DNA of 16,212 nt from the NCBI GenBank assembly GCA_002306005.1, contig DBRO01000066.1, forward strand, positions 6,836 to 23,047. The letters run 5' to 3'. A program made the position numbers and the translations under genes. Within the stretch, counting starts at the first letter, position 1. Every line of letters begins with the position of its first letter. This DNA is from Ruminococcus sp. UBA1366 (GTDB lineage Bacteria; Bacillota; Clostridia; Oscillospirales; Ruminococcaceae). Under the pieces are notes generated by a model, which ran no database searches, was not told the DNA's origin, and worked only from the letters and a program-made list of their open reading frames with translations. This document shows positions 7,287-14,622 of this stretch, piece by piece.

Positions 7287-8549
7287 ATGGATGAGAGAGA
7301 TTCACTGGATCGTATCATTGCCGATGCAATGAAAAAAAAGCAGAATTTACAGGGCCTGCAAGATATACCGGAGGAAACAGCTGCAACGGCAGAAGAGCAG
7401 GTCATTTATGAAAAGCCGGGTGCCTCCCATCATCGGGCGGGTTCGGGTACTCAAAAGAACCGGGGCGGGAAAAAGCCGAAAAAGCGCTGGACAAAGAAAA
7501 AAATTGCCATAACAGCAACCTTGAGCGTGCTTTGTGTGCTAATTTTGTTCGGCGGCGCGGTTTTGTTGTATTTGTGGAGCAAAATCAATTTAATTAACAC
7601 CGTACCAACGGATCATAGCGATTATGTGGTGGATTCCATTGAGCCGGAGGAAGAGGACCTAAATAACACGAAGCCCAATTCTGATCAGAGCGATATTGAC
7701 AAAGCAGAGCAGGCAATTTTAGATAATTATAAAGACAACGAACAAGAATTGGTTTTCAGTGACGATGTATATAATATTTTGCTGATTGGTAACGATGCGC
7801 GCGATAACAGCAGCCGTGGACGTTCAGACAGTATGATTCTGGTGTCCATCAATAAATCGACCAAAGAAATTGTGCTGACGTCGTTCATGCGGGATATCTA
7901 TCTTGCCATTCCGGATAAGGGAAGCAACCGGATCAATGCTGCGTATGCGTACGGCGGGGCCTCTTTGTTAGTTGATACAATTCAGAATAACTTTGGAATT
8001 CGGATTGATCGGTATGCGCAGATAAATTTCTATAATTTTATTGATATTATCGATGCGGTAGGCGGTGTGGAAATTGCCGTTTCCGATGCGGAAGTGGAAG
8101 TGATGAACGGCTATATTCATGAACTGAATAATTTGCGCGGGGATGATTATGACGACGATATTCTTTCCGATGGCGGAACGTATAACTTAAACGGCAAGCA
8201 AGCGTTGGGCTATTGTCGGGTTCGCTACGTCGGCAATGCGGATTTTCAGCGGACACAGCGCCAGCGCGATGTAATGCTGAAGGTGATTGAAAAAGCAAAG
8301 GGCATGAGTGTGACAGAACTGAATAATTTTTTGAATATGATCTTACCTGAAATCACTACCAATATGTCTGAGGGCGAAATTTTTAGCTTGGCGCTCAAAA
8401 GTGTCACTTATTTTGGATATGATATGGAACAGCTGCGGATTCCGACGGATGATGCGTTCAGTTATCTGACCATTGACGGGATGAGCGTGCTGGGCGTGGA
8501 TTTTGATTCCAGTCGGAAATCCTTGTTGCAAACCATCTATCATCAGTAA
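7287..8549 (+). CDS. LytR-CpsA-Psr (LCP) family cell-wall glycopolymer ligase
   Basis: This 420-residue type II membrane protein has a basic cytoplasmic tail (1-72), one transmembrane helix (73-96) and an extracellular LCP domain (~155-415). LCP enzymes move teichoic-acid-like or capsular polymers from a lipid carrier onto peptidoglycan. Visible conserved positions are NILLIGNDAR (163-172), GRSDSM with Arg179 and Asp181, the FMRD motif with Arg202-Asp203, INAAYAYGG (216-224), DAVGGVEI (256-263), LNGKQALGYCRVRY (301-314) and DFQRTQRQRD (319-328), whose arginines bind the lipid pyrophosphate in solved family members. The Shine-Dalgarno is modest (GGGA, about 6 nt before the ATG). It has its own promoter and terminator. 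The family is certain; the transferred polymer is unknown. Confidence 0.93.
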   Translation: MDERDSLDRIIADAMKKKQNLQGLQDIPEETAATAEEQVIYEKPGASHHRAGSGTQKNRGGKKPKKRWTKKKIAITATLSVLCVLILFGGAVLLYLWSKINLINTVPTDHSDYVVDSIEPEEEDLNNTKPNSDQSDIDKAEQAILDNYKDNEQELVFSDDVYNILLIGNDARDNSSRGRSDSMILVSINKSTKEIVLTSFMRDIYLAIPDKGSNRINAAYAYGGASLLVDTIQNNFGIRIDRYAQINFYNFIDIIDAVGGVEIAVSDAEVEVMNGYIHELNNLRGDDYDDDILSDGGTYNLNGKQALGYCRVRYVGNADFQRTQRQRDVMLKVIEKAKGMSVTELNNFLNMILPEITTNMSEGEIFSLALKSVTYFGYDMEQLRIPTDDAFSYLTIDGMSVLGVDFDSSRKSLLQTIYHQ

Positions 8550-8555
8550 AAAAAC

Positions 8556-8585
8556 AAAGAGCGGTTGGAAACAATCGCTCTTTTT
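8556..8585 (+). terminator. Intrinsic terminator after the LCP gene
   Basis: AAAGAGCGGTTG (8556-8567) pairs with CAATCGCTCTTT (8572-8583) over 12 bp with one G-U pair and a GAAA loop, followed by a T-run. Confidence 0.88.
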
Positions 8586-8676
8586 AGATTAGAAACGTAT
8601 TTTGTCAAAAAGAGATGAAAATTCGCGCATGGATTGTTAAAAAATTATCGAATGCACCAAAGATCAAGCAAAGTGC

Positions 8677-8705
8677 TTGAAATCCTGCAAAGAAAGTGCT
8701 ATGAT
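8677..8705 (+). promoter_or_regulatory. Promoter of the decarboxylase-pump operon
   Basis: TTGAAA (8677-8682), a 17-nt spacer and TATGAT (8700-8705). The predicted start near 8712 gives an unusually long leader of about 160 nt before the gamma-like gene. Confidence 0.7.
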
Positions 8706-8711
8706 AAAAAG

Positions 8712-8873
8712 CAGAAGCAAAAATTCCAGCAGTAAAAATGCAGAGCGGGTGGCTTGTTTCATAAAACAAAATAGTTTTATCCGGTTGGCAGTGAAAACTG
8801 TTCAAGATTGCGGCTTTAGGGTGGAGAGCTAGTGTAGCTTTCTGCCCTTTTAATTTTGTTTGGAGGGTTGAAT
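8712..8873 (+). promoter_or_regulatory. Structured leader with attenuator, candidate riboswitch or regulated leader
   Basis: This untranslated stretch fills most of the gap between the LCP gene and the gamma-like gene. Visible foldings in order are an ATAAAAC/GTTTTAT hairpin (8761-8767 with 8774-8780), a CAGT-GAAA-ACTG hairpin (8789-8800), and a terminator hairpin at 8818-8848 followed by T-rich sequence. The terminator sits between promoter and first gene, so transcription must read through it, which implies conditional control. I do not recognise a named riboswitch class. An eight-codon AUG frame at 8738-8764 has no ribosome binding site. Confidence 0.5.
8818..8857 (+). terminator. Intrinsic terminator inside the leader (attenuator)
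   Basis: The 14-nt arms 8818-8831 and 8835-8848 pair along their full length, counting four G-U pairs, around a GTG loop. TTTTAATTTTG follows. It lies just before the TGGAGGG ribosome binding site of the first gene, downstream of the only good promoter. Confidence 0.7.
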
Positions 8874-9026
8874 ATGGCAGTGAATGAGGCGATTTTGACA
8901 GCATTGTTCGTGATGGCGGTAGTCTTCAGCGTGCTGATTGTGTTGAGCGTAGTGCTTACGCTGTTTTCTTTTGTGATGAAAAAAGTGAACGGAATGGTTG
9001 ACAAAAAGAATAACAAAACAGCATAG
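8874..9026 (+). CDS. Small membrane protein, OadG/gamma-like subunit of Na+-translocating decarboxylase
   Basis: This 50-residue protein, MAVNEAILTA through DKKNNKTA, has one transmembrane helix (about residues 6-35) followed by a short basic, polar tail. The strong ribosome binding site TGGAGGG lies upstream, and the stop is 29 nt before the beta-subunit gene. Gamma (OadG) subunits of oxaloacetate, glutaconyl-CoA and methylmalonyl-CoA decarboxylases are small single-span proteins that hold the carboxyltransferase to the membrane beta subunit and often sit beside its gene. The helix plus FVMKKVNGMVDKK pattern fits the N-terminal part of that family. At 50 residues it is shorter than the usual ~80 or more and lacks the metal-binding His-rich C-terminus of Klebsiella OadG. 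The assignment rests on size, topology and position more than on motif, so moderate confidence applies. Confidence 0.7.
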   Translation: MAVNEAILTALFVMAVVFSVLIVLSVVLTLFSFVMKKVNGMVDKKNNKTA

Positions 9027-9055
9027 CAGCTTGCTGAAAAAAGGAGTGGATTGTT

Positions 9056-10186
9056 GTGATTGATGCATTACTTGATTTATTAAAAGATTCTGGATTTGCA
9101 GCGCTAAGCTGGCGCGCGCTTGTAATGATTTTGGTGTCATGCGTGTTGATTTTCCTTGCGATTAAAAAGCGTTTTGAACCTTTGTTGCTGTTGCCGATTG
9201 CGTTTGGTATGCTGCTGGCAAACCTGCCGCTGACCGGACTCATGGATGGTCCTGTCGGTACGGAGGCAGGGGGACTGCTGTACTATCTGTACCGAGGTGT
9301 AAAACTTGGAATTTACCCTTCTTTAATTTTCCTTGGAATTGGTGCCATGACAGATTTCGGCCCGCTGATTGCAAGACCAAGCAGCTTACTGATGGGTGCG
9401 GGCGCGCAGTTCGGTATTGCAATTGCGTTTGTCGTTGCCGTGCTGCTGGGCTTTTCTCCGGAAGCGGCTGCATCGATTGGAATTATCGGCGGCGCGGATG
9501 GTCCGACGGCAATTTTCCTGACAACAAAGTTGGCACCGCAGCTGTTGGCGCCGATTGCTGTGGCGGCATATTCCTACATGGCACTGATTCCGTTGATTCA
9601 ACCGCCGATTATGCGGTTGCTTACTACAGAAAAAGAGCGTAAAATCAAGATGGAGCAGATTCGCCCGGTTTCCAAATTGGAAAAAATCTGTTTCCCTATT
9701 TTAGTTACGCTATTGACAGTGCTGTTGCTTCCTTCTGTTGCACCGCTGATTGGAATGTTGATGCTGGGAAACTTGTTCCGGGAGTCCGGGGTGGTAGAGC
9801 GGCTTTCCGATACCGCACAAAATACGTTAATCAATATCGTGACGATTTTCCTTGGCGTGACGGTCGGCGCGACTGCCAACGGAGAACTGTTTTTAAAACC
9901 TTCTACGATTAAAATCGTCGCGCTGGGACTGTTTGCGTTCGTGTTCAGTACCGTTGGCGGCTTGCTGATTGCAAAGTTGATGTGTGTGATTACCAAGGGA
10001 AAAATCAATCCGTTGATTGGTTCCGCAGGCGTTTCCGCAGTTCCGATGGCGGCACGGATTTCACACATTGAGGGACAGAAATCCAACCCCACGAACTATC
10101 TGCTGATGTTTGCCATGGGTCCAAATGTTGCGGGTGTCATTGGTTCGGCGGTTGCGGCGGGTATTTTGCTGTCTTTGTTTTCTTAA
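9056..10186 (+). CDS. Na+-translocating decarboxylase beta subunit (OadB/GcdB/MmdB family)
   Basis: This 376-residue polytopic membrane protein is the ion-conducting subunit of biotin-dependent decarboxylase pumps, which drive Na+ out using decarboxylation of a carboxybiotin. Key features are present: [13 protein letters not shown] (142-154), with Asp148 matching the essential Asp203 of Klebsiella OadB, and [18 protein letters not shown] (317-334), retaining Asn318, Gly322, Ser327 and Arg334, the counterparts of functionally important region VIII residues. The C-terminal [18 protein letters not shown] is also characteristic. The start is a GTG at 9056 with AGGAG about 9 nt upstream. No carboxyltransferase alpha subunit or biotin carrier is encoded in the window, so the substrate (oxaloacetate, methylmalonyl-CoA, glutaconyl-CoA or malonate) is unknown and partners must lie elsewhere. 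It is cotranscribed with the gamma-like gene behind an attenuated leader. Confidence 0.95.
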   Translation: MIDALLDLLKDSGFAALSWRALVMILVSCVLIFLAIKKRFEPLLLLPIAFGMLLANLPLTGLMDGPVGTEAGGLLYYLYRGVKLGIYPSLIFLGIGAMTDFGPLIARPSSLLMGAGAQFGIAIAFVVAVLLGFSPEAAASIGIIGGADGPTAIFLTTKLAPQLLAPIAVAAYSYMALIPLIQPPIMRLLTTEKERKIKMEQIRPVSKLEKICFPILVTLLTVLLLPSVAPLIGMLMLGNLFRESGVVERLSDTAQNTLINIVTIFLGVTVGATANGELFLKPSTIKIVALGLFAFVFSTVGGLLIAKLMCVITKGKINPLIGSAGVSAVPMAARISHIEGQKSNPTNYLLMFAMGPNVAGVIGSAVAAGILLSLFS

Positions 10187-10207
10187 TTATTTAAAGCTTA
10201 AGTTTCG

Positions 10208-10229
10208 ATACAGTCCGGATGGAAATATG
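10208..10229 (+). other. Sequence resembling the 3' end of an FMN riboswitch (possible remnant)
   Basis: ACAGTCCGGATGGAA at 10210-10224 matches the conserved 3' segment of the FMN (RFN) element, and a hairpin terminator follows. The rest of the aptamer (GGTGAAATTCC, GACCGGCGGT and similar blocks) is absent, and oadB ends only 21 nt upstream. It may be a deletion remnant or chance. Confidence 0.25.
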
Positions 10230-10239
10230 CGAATGAATC

Positions 10240-10278
10240 ATCGTAAAAGCTCGTTTTTGGGGCTTTTACGATTTTTTT
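10240..10278 (+). terminator. Intrinsic terminator after the beta-subunit gene
   Basis: ATCGTAAAAGC (10240-10250) pairs with GCTTTTACGAT (10262-10272) over 11 bp, followed by a run of seven T. Confidence 0.88.
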
Positions 10279-10363
10279 ATGTAAAGAACAAGGGGCAAGA
10301 TTCCAATATACGGAAATTATGCCGCACTAAAATCACGAATTGTCATGTTTTATCCCAAAATGC

Positions 10364-10392
10364 TTGACGGAAGTTTTTTTGTATGATATACT
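10364..10392 (+). promoter_or_regulatory. Promoter of the HTH/binding-domain regulator gene
   Basis: TTGACG (10364-10369), a 17-nt spacer and TATACT (10387-10392). The predicted start near 10399 lies about 195 nt before the start codon at 10595. The preceding 10279-10363 shows nothing notable. Confidence 0.7.
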
Positions 10393-10415
10393 TATCACAG
10401 GCAAGCTTGTAATTA

Positions 10416-10470
10416 GAGATTTTCTGCCGGACGAAAGGTCCTCCTGAAACGATGTGCCAACGAAAATCTC
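10416..10470 (+). ncRNA. Compact folded RNA in the leader of the regulator gene (candidate riboswitch, class unassigned)
   Basis: A perfect 9-bp closing stem, GAGATTTTC (10416-10424) with GAAAATCTC (10462-10470), encloses a GGAC/GTCC hairpin with loop GAAAG (10429-10441) and a single-stranded-looking segment (10442-10461) containing CTGAAACGATGTGCC. The element starts about 17 nt after the predicted transcription start and 125 nt before the gene, a usual place for an aptamer. There is no T-tract terminator after it, so any control would act on translation or otherwise. The downstream gene family is linked to molybdate/tungstate, so Moco/Tuco-type RNA should be tested first, but I cannot confirm a match. 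Confidence 0.45.
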
Positions 10471-10594
10471 AAGTGTGTGATAATTTATGATATACGAATT
10501 GATATAGCCAGTAAATTTAACAATCACTTTTAACGATAATCTGCACGCATTATAAAGTATTTGCTGATGATAAGAAAGAAAGCAGGGATCATGT

Positions 10595-11575
10595 ATGACA
10601 ACCGGAGATAAGTCCTATCTATCCGTTCAGGATGTTGCGGGGATTCTTGGAATTTCCAAAAACACCGTGTACGAGTTAATTAAGCGCGGGGAGCTTTCTT
10701 CTTACCGCGTGGGAAAAAAACTGCGCGTAGATCGCAAGGACATTGAGGAATATAAAAACCGGACACGGATGGGTTCTCATAAAACAGAAACGCCGGAGCC
10801 GGCACAACCTGCCTATACGCATCAGGAGCAGAGCGGAGCCGGCAGAACCTCGCAACAGTTTGCCGGACAGGATGCCTTTACTGTGTGCGGGCAAGATATT
10901 CTACTGGATTTGCTGACAAAGCGGCTTTCCGGCGCGCCCTATCACATTCCGGCGCTGCGGTACTATACCGGCAGTTATAACGGCTTGGTGGAACTTTATA
11001 ATCGGAATGTTTCGATTGCATCCGCGCACCTGTGGCACAGCAATACGGATACTTATAACGTTCCGTATTTGGATACACTGCTGCCGGGGGTTCCGTGCGT
11101 ATTGGTGAATTTAACCTATCGGATGCAGGGCTTGTACGTTCAAAAGGGCAATCCAAAGAATATTCTTTCGTGGGAAGATTTCCAGCGCGGGGATATCCGG
11201 ATGATGAATCGGGAGCTGGGCTGCGGGGTGCGGGTTCTAACAGACCAGTGGCTGAGAAAGCTGGGGATTCCTACACAGGCAGTGAACGGCTATGAAAATG
11301 TAGCGTTTTCGCATATTAGCGTTGCCAGTGCGGTGGCACGCGGACAAGCAGATGTTGCTATTGGCAACCAGAAAACGGCGTCTCAGGTGGAAAATATTGA
11401 TTTTATTCCGTTGCAGCGCGAGCGGTTGGATTTGGTGATACCCAAGGATATGATGGGGGATTACCGTTACCGTGCAGTGCTGGAAATCCTCAATGACCCC
11501 GAGTTCCATGCGGAAATTATGGGAATCGGCGGTTATGAAGTGAGCGAAACCGGCAAAGTGATAGCAGAAACCTAA
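10595..11575 (+). CDS. DNA-binding protein: excisionase-type helix-turn-helix plus PBP-like ligand domain
   Basis: This 326-residue protein starts with an excisionase/MerR-like helix-turn-helix (residues ~8-53: YLSVQDVAGILGISKNTVYE, then RGELSSYRVGKKLRVDRKDI). A polar linker (56-95) leads to a PBP-like domain of the type also found at the C-terminus of MoeA-like proteins (~95-320). Typical pieces are MNRELGCGVRVLTDQWL (204-220), VASAVARGQADVAIG (243-257) and IDFIPLQRERLDLVIP (268-283). Such fusions are thought to sense a small ligand, often molybdate or tungstate, and regulate transport or cofactor genes; the ligand is inference here. ATG 10595 is chosen: AGGGA lies 6 nt upstream, and the ATG at 10591 opens only a six-codon frame. 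The gene stands alone, with no transporter beside it, and its leader carries the folded RNA described separately. Confidence 0.88.
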   Translation: MTTGDKSYLSVQDVAGILGISKNTVYELIKRGELSSYRVGKKLRVDRKDIEEYKNRTRMGSHKTETPEPAQPAYTHQEQSGAGRTSQQFAGQDAFTVCGQDILLDLLTKRLSGAPYHIPALRYYTGSYNGLVELYNRNVSIASAHLWHSNTDTYNVPYLDTLLPGVPCVLVNLTYRMQGLYVQKGNPKNILSWEDFQRGDIRMMNRELGCGVRVLTDQWLRKLGIPTQAVNGYENVAFSHISVASAVARGQADVAIGNQKTASQVENIDFIPLQRERLDLVIPKDMMGDYRYRAVLEILNDPEFHAEIMGIGGYEVSETGKVIAET

Positions 11576-11613
11576 AAGAACTCCGTCAGAGCTTTGGCTT
11601 TGACGGAGTTCTT
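11576..11613. terminator. Bidirectional terminator between convergent genes
   Basis: AAGAACTCCGTCA (11576-11588) pairs with TGACGGAGTTCTT (11601-11613) over 13 bp. It lies directly between the stop codons of the regulator gene and the solute-binding-protein gene and can serve both. Confidence 0.85.
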
Positions 11614-11614
11614 C

Positions 11615-13174
11615 TTACGATTTGGGACGAGTCAGCGTGGGGAAAGTTTGGATTGCCTGTTCATAAAAATTGTCCAGCGCATCGGTGTATTTTATTTTAC
11701 CGGTCATGTAATCCTGCATGGCATTTTTAAAAAGCGTATCCAGTTCGGTATCATATGCCGTTGCGTTTTCGGTGTTGATGTTCATCGCGCATTGATGAAG
11801 CAGCGACAGGTATTTTTGCCCGCCTAAAAAATCATTGCCGGATTCCTCGGCGGCAAGCTTTTGGATCACATCGATGTTGTTTACAAAATCCTGCTTTTGT
11901 GTTTGAATTCTTTCCATAATCGTTGCATCGCAGGTAAGGGCTTTCATGATATTCGCAACTTGTTCGGTGTTGTCCGAACCGTTTGCACAAACCAAATAGC
12001 TGCTGCCCCAGTTGTAGCTTTCCGGTCCGGCGCAAACAGCCCAGTCGCCGTAAGTACCATCCGTGCCGTCCAGCGAATCCGCTGCATACTGCGGCATGGT
12101 AAAGGCAATGCCCCAGGTTGCGGTAAAATATCCAAACACTTTTCCGGCGGTTTGATTCATTAATTTTTCATCGCTTGCGGAATGCGTATATTGCTGTAAA
12201 TAAAGATTATTCCCCGTTCCCATACCGGCTGCCCACGGATTGCTCCACTGTGTGGTGTTGACCGTACAGCCTTTTTCTAAGTACGATTTTGCCTGATTCG
12301 CCCAGCTTTTTAATGCCGAATCCACTTGAATTTCGTTGTTGTCCGTCACCCAAGCTGAACTTGCGCCGGCGGCAAAAACACGATAGCTTTCATCGTAGCT
12401 TGCCAGCATATAGTAGCCGGATTTCTGCATTTTTTCCGCAGTACCGTCAAACAAATCCCAGTTTGCAAGCTGTTCTTGCACCTTGTCGGGGTCATCCGTG
12501 CCAAGCACTTCTTTTGCAATGGAACGCCGGTAGCAAAATAGTCCCGGTGTTGCCTGCCATGTCAGGGCTTTCAGTACGCCGTTGCTATCCGTTGCCAGCT
12601 GGTGGGTGAAGGAATATTGATTTTGCAAATCCGCTTCAGTGAACCCCAGCTCGGCAACATCCATGGATGCATCAGAATCAATATATTTTTTCGCATAAGC
12701 CGGTTCAATCAGGAATAAATCCACTTTCATGTCGCTTGTCATCTGGTTTTGCAGAGCGAGGTCCAGTTCTGTTTGATATTCATCCAGCGCTGTTGAAAGG
12801 ACGTGCCACTCAATTTTAGTACCGTCTGCAAGGCGGTCGTTGCCGGCATAATCCGGATAAGTATCCTCCAGCAGGTCTTGCAGTTCGTAATTCCAGCAAT
12901 AAATCACCAAAGTCTGTTCGGATTCGGAAAGTGTTTCCGTAACCGGCGTTGCAAGCGTTTCCGTAGTGGTTGTCGCCGGAGCGGTGGATGTGACGGCTGT
13001 GGTTGTTTCAGGTACGGAAGTCGCTTCTTCAGCGGTTTGGCTCTCTTCCGGAAACAAGGGATTCCTCCAGTCTGCGCCGGAATCGTTTTCATCGGATTTC
13101 GGTACTTTTCCGCAGGAAACCAGTAAGGATAGTCCAAGTGCAAGTGAAACGGCACGAAACGTTGCTTTTTTCAT
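11615..13174 (-). CDS. ABC-transporter-type extracellular solute-binding lipoprotein (orphan)
   Basis: This 519-residue secreted lipoprotein begins MKKATF, followed by a hydrophobic signal and lipobox LVSC with Cys21 as the anchor. A long Thr/Ala/Glu-rich linker spans roughly residues 22-85. The rest resembles family 1 (sugar-type) solute-binding proteins: TLVIYCWNYELQDLL at the domain start, then DLFLIEPAYAKKYID, and a hinge-like WQATPGLFCYRRSIAKEVLG. A long C-terminal helical lobe follows. It would capture a solute, probably a carbohydrate, for an ABC importer. No permease or ATPase gene is nearby. I chose ATG 13174 over the in-frame ATG at 13207, because a perfect AAAGGAGG lies before 13174 and 13207 falls inside the -10 box of the promoter. 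Family call good; substrate unknown. Confidence 0.85.
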   Translation of the reverse strand: MKKATFRAVSLALGLSLLVSCGKVPKSDENDSGADWRNPLFPEESQTAEEATSVPETTTAVTSTAPATTTTETLATPVTETLSESEQTLVIYCWNYELQDLLEDTYPDYAGNDRLADGTKIEWHVLSTALDEYQTELDLALQNQMTSDMKVDLFLIEPAYAKKYIDSDASMDVAELGFTEADLQNQYSFTHQLATDSNGVLKALTWQATPGLFCYRRSIAKEVLGTDDPDKVQEQLANWDLFDGTAEKMQKSGYYMLASYDESYRVFAAGASSAWVTDNNEIQVDSALKSWANQAKSYLEKGCTVNTTQWSNPWAAGMGTGNNLYLQQYTHSASDEKLMNQTAGKVFGYFTATWGIAFTMPQYAADSLDGTDGTYGDWAVCAGPESYNWGSSYLVCANGSDNTEQVANIMKALTCDATIMERIQTQKQDFVNNIDVIQKLAAEESGNDFLGGQKYLSLLHQCAMNINTENATAYDTELDTLFKNAMQDYMTGKIKYTDALDNFYEQAIQTFPTLTRPKS

Positions 13175-13205
13175 GAAATGTCCTCCTTTAGCGTTGTACA
13201 ATTTC

Positions 13206-13234
13206 ATTATAGCAGGAAATTTCTCTCATGTCAA
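13206..13234 (-). promoter_or_regulatory. Consensus sigma-A promoter of the solute-binding lipoprotein gene
   Basis: On the minus strand TTGACA (13229-13234), a 17-nt spacer and TATAAT (13206-13211), a perfect consensus, with the -10 about 31 nt before the ATG. Confidence 0.88.
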
Positions 13235-13241
13235 CAATTCC

Positions 13242-13276
13242 AAAAAAAAGCACCGCGGAATTTTCCACGGTGCTTT
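13242..13276 (-). terminator. Intrinsic terminator after the aminotransferase gene
   Basis: On the minus strand the arms at 13262-13276 and 13246-13259 form a hairpin (AAAAGCACCG/CGGTGCTTTT plus GGAA/TTCC, one C-A mismatch). It is followed by eight T (plus-strand A-run 13242-13249). Confidence 0.85.
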
Positions 13277-13294
13277 TGTAATTTGCTCGTTCAA

Positions 13295-14581
13295 TTATTT
13301 TCTTTCAGCAAGCAGCTTTTTTGCCGCGGCAAGCCGAACCGCGCAGCAGAAGATTTCCGTTGCCGCTTCCAGTTCCGGAATGGTTGGGAAGGTCGGCGCA
13401 ATCCGGATGTTGGAATCCTGCGGGTCTTTTCCGTAGGGGAAGGATGCACCGGCGGGAGTCATCACAACGCCTGCCTCCTTGCACAGCTGTACAATTTCCT
13501 TTGCACAGCCGTTTGGTGCGTCAAAGCTGATGAAGTAACCACCATTCGGCTTATGCCAGCTGCCGATTCCAAGCGGGGCAATTTCTTTGTCCAGCGCGGA
13601 TAAAACGACTTCGAATTTCGGCGCAATCATGGCGGCATGCTTTTTCATTTGCTTGACTAATCCAGCGTATCCGCCTAAAAAGCGCACATGGCGCAGCTGA
13701 TTGAGCTTATCAAATCCAATGGTCTGTACGGCGGAAAGTTTCTTTAAATAGGCAATGTTCTTTTCTGATGCCGCCGTTGCTGCCAATCCCGCGCCGGCAA
13801 AGGTGACTTTTGATGTGGACGCGAAAAGATAAACCATATCTTCACTGCCAACCGCCTTACATTCATCCATAATGTTTAACAGCGAATCGGGCGTGTCCGT
13901 CAGGTGATGCACACAGTAGGCGTTGTCCCAAAAAATCCGGAAATCCTTTGCGGCAGGTTTGAGCGCTGCAAAACGCCGGACAGTTTCGTCCGAATAAGTC
14001 GTTCCGGTCGGGTTGGAATACATTGGTACGCACCAGATACCCTTGATGGTTTCATCCGCGGCAACAAGTGCCTCGATTTTGTCCATATCCGGCTGCCCGT
14101 TCACAAAGGGTACATTGAGCATTTCTATGCCAAACGCTTCACAAATGGCAAAATGCCGGTCATACCCTGGAACAATGCAAATCCAACGGATTTTTTCATA
14201 GGAACCCCAAGGCTTTGCACCCTCGCCCGTGCCAAAAATCCATGCTTTGCAAATCGCATCGTACATCAAATTTAGACTGGAATTTCCGCCGACGAAGACT
14301 TCCTCGGGCTTTATGTTCAGCATTTCAGCAAACAGCAGTTTTGCCTCAGCAATGCCGTCCAGTCCGCCGTAATTCCGGCAATCCATGCCGTCTGCAGCAC
14401 GGTAACCACTCTGACTGTTCACACAATCCAGCATGCCTGCCGCTAAATCCAACTGCTGCGCGGAGGGCTTTCCGCGGGACATATCCAGCTTCATGCCCTT
14501 TGCCTTGTATGATTGATATTTGCTTTCCTCCGCGGCTAAAAATTCTTCCAGCTGCGTGCTTGTCATGTCTTGCAACAACAT
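13295..14581 (-). CDS. PLP-dependent aminotransferase, class Ic aspartate aminotransferase type
   Basis: This 428-residue fold-type I enzyme matches the subgroup of aspartate aminotransferases known from Corynebacterium (Ic, formerly grouped with MocR aminotransferase domains), which interconvert aspartate/2-oxoglutarate and oxaloacetate/glutamate. Motifs are MSRGKPSAQQLDL (34-46), RNYGGLDGIAEAK (69-81), GGNSSLNLMYD (98-108), MYSNPTG (187-193), WDNAYC (218-223, Asp219 for the pyridine nitrogen and Tyr222), ASTSKVTFAGAGLA (254-267, PLP lysine Lys258) and NIRIAPTFP (391-399, Arg393 for the substrate carboxylate). All key residues are present, so it should be active. The start ATG 14581 has GGGGGA 6 nt upstream. 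It has its own promoter and terminator. There is no DNA-binding domain, so it is an enzyme rather than a MocR regulator. Confidence 0.93.
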   Translation of the reverse strand: MLLQDMTSTQLEEFLAAEESKYQSYKAKGMKLDMSRGKPSAQQLDLAAGMLDCVNSQSGYRAADGMDCRNYGGLDGIAEAKLLFAEMLNIKPEEVFVGGNSSLNLMYDAICKAWIFGTGEGAKPWGSYEKIRWICIVPGYDRHFAICEAFGIEMLNVPFVNGQPDMDKIEALVAADETIKGIWCVPMYSNPTGTTYSDETVRRFAALKPAAKDFRIFWDNAYCVHHLTDTPDSLLNIMDECKAVGSEDMVYLFASTSKVTFAGAGLAATAASEKNIAYLKKLSAVQTIGFDKLNQLRHVRFLGGYAGLVKQMKKHAAMIAPKFEVVLSALDKEIAPLGIGSWHKPNGGYFISFDAPNGCAKEIVQLCKEAGVVMTPAGASFPYGKDPQDSNIRIAPTFPTIPELEAATEIFCCAVRLAAAKKLLAERK

Positions 14582-14622
14582 AACCGTTCCCCCATATGCG
14601 TAAACTTACATTTCCTTTAAAG

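Noticed and set aside
8738..8764. Eight-codon upstream frame MQSGWLVS in the decarboxylase-operon leader
   Set aside because: No Shine-Dalgarno sequence, and no run of codons for one amino acid that would suggest a leader peptide.
9598..10092. 164-residue open frame antisense to the beta-subunit gene
   Set aside because: It is a shadow of the coding strand: the beta-subunit motifs are unmistakable on the plus strand, and no ribosome binding site or domain supports the antisense frame.
13175..13207. In-frame 11-codon extension of the solute-binding lipoprotein
   Set aside because: The upstream ATG overlaps the -10 box of a perfect promoter, and AAAGGAGG precedes the inner ATG, which directly starts the signal peptide.
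13295..14581. Reading the aminotransferase as a MocR-type regulator
   Set aside because: No N-terminal GntR DNA-binding domain is present. The 428-residue length and motifs fit the stand-alone class Ic enzyme.
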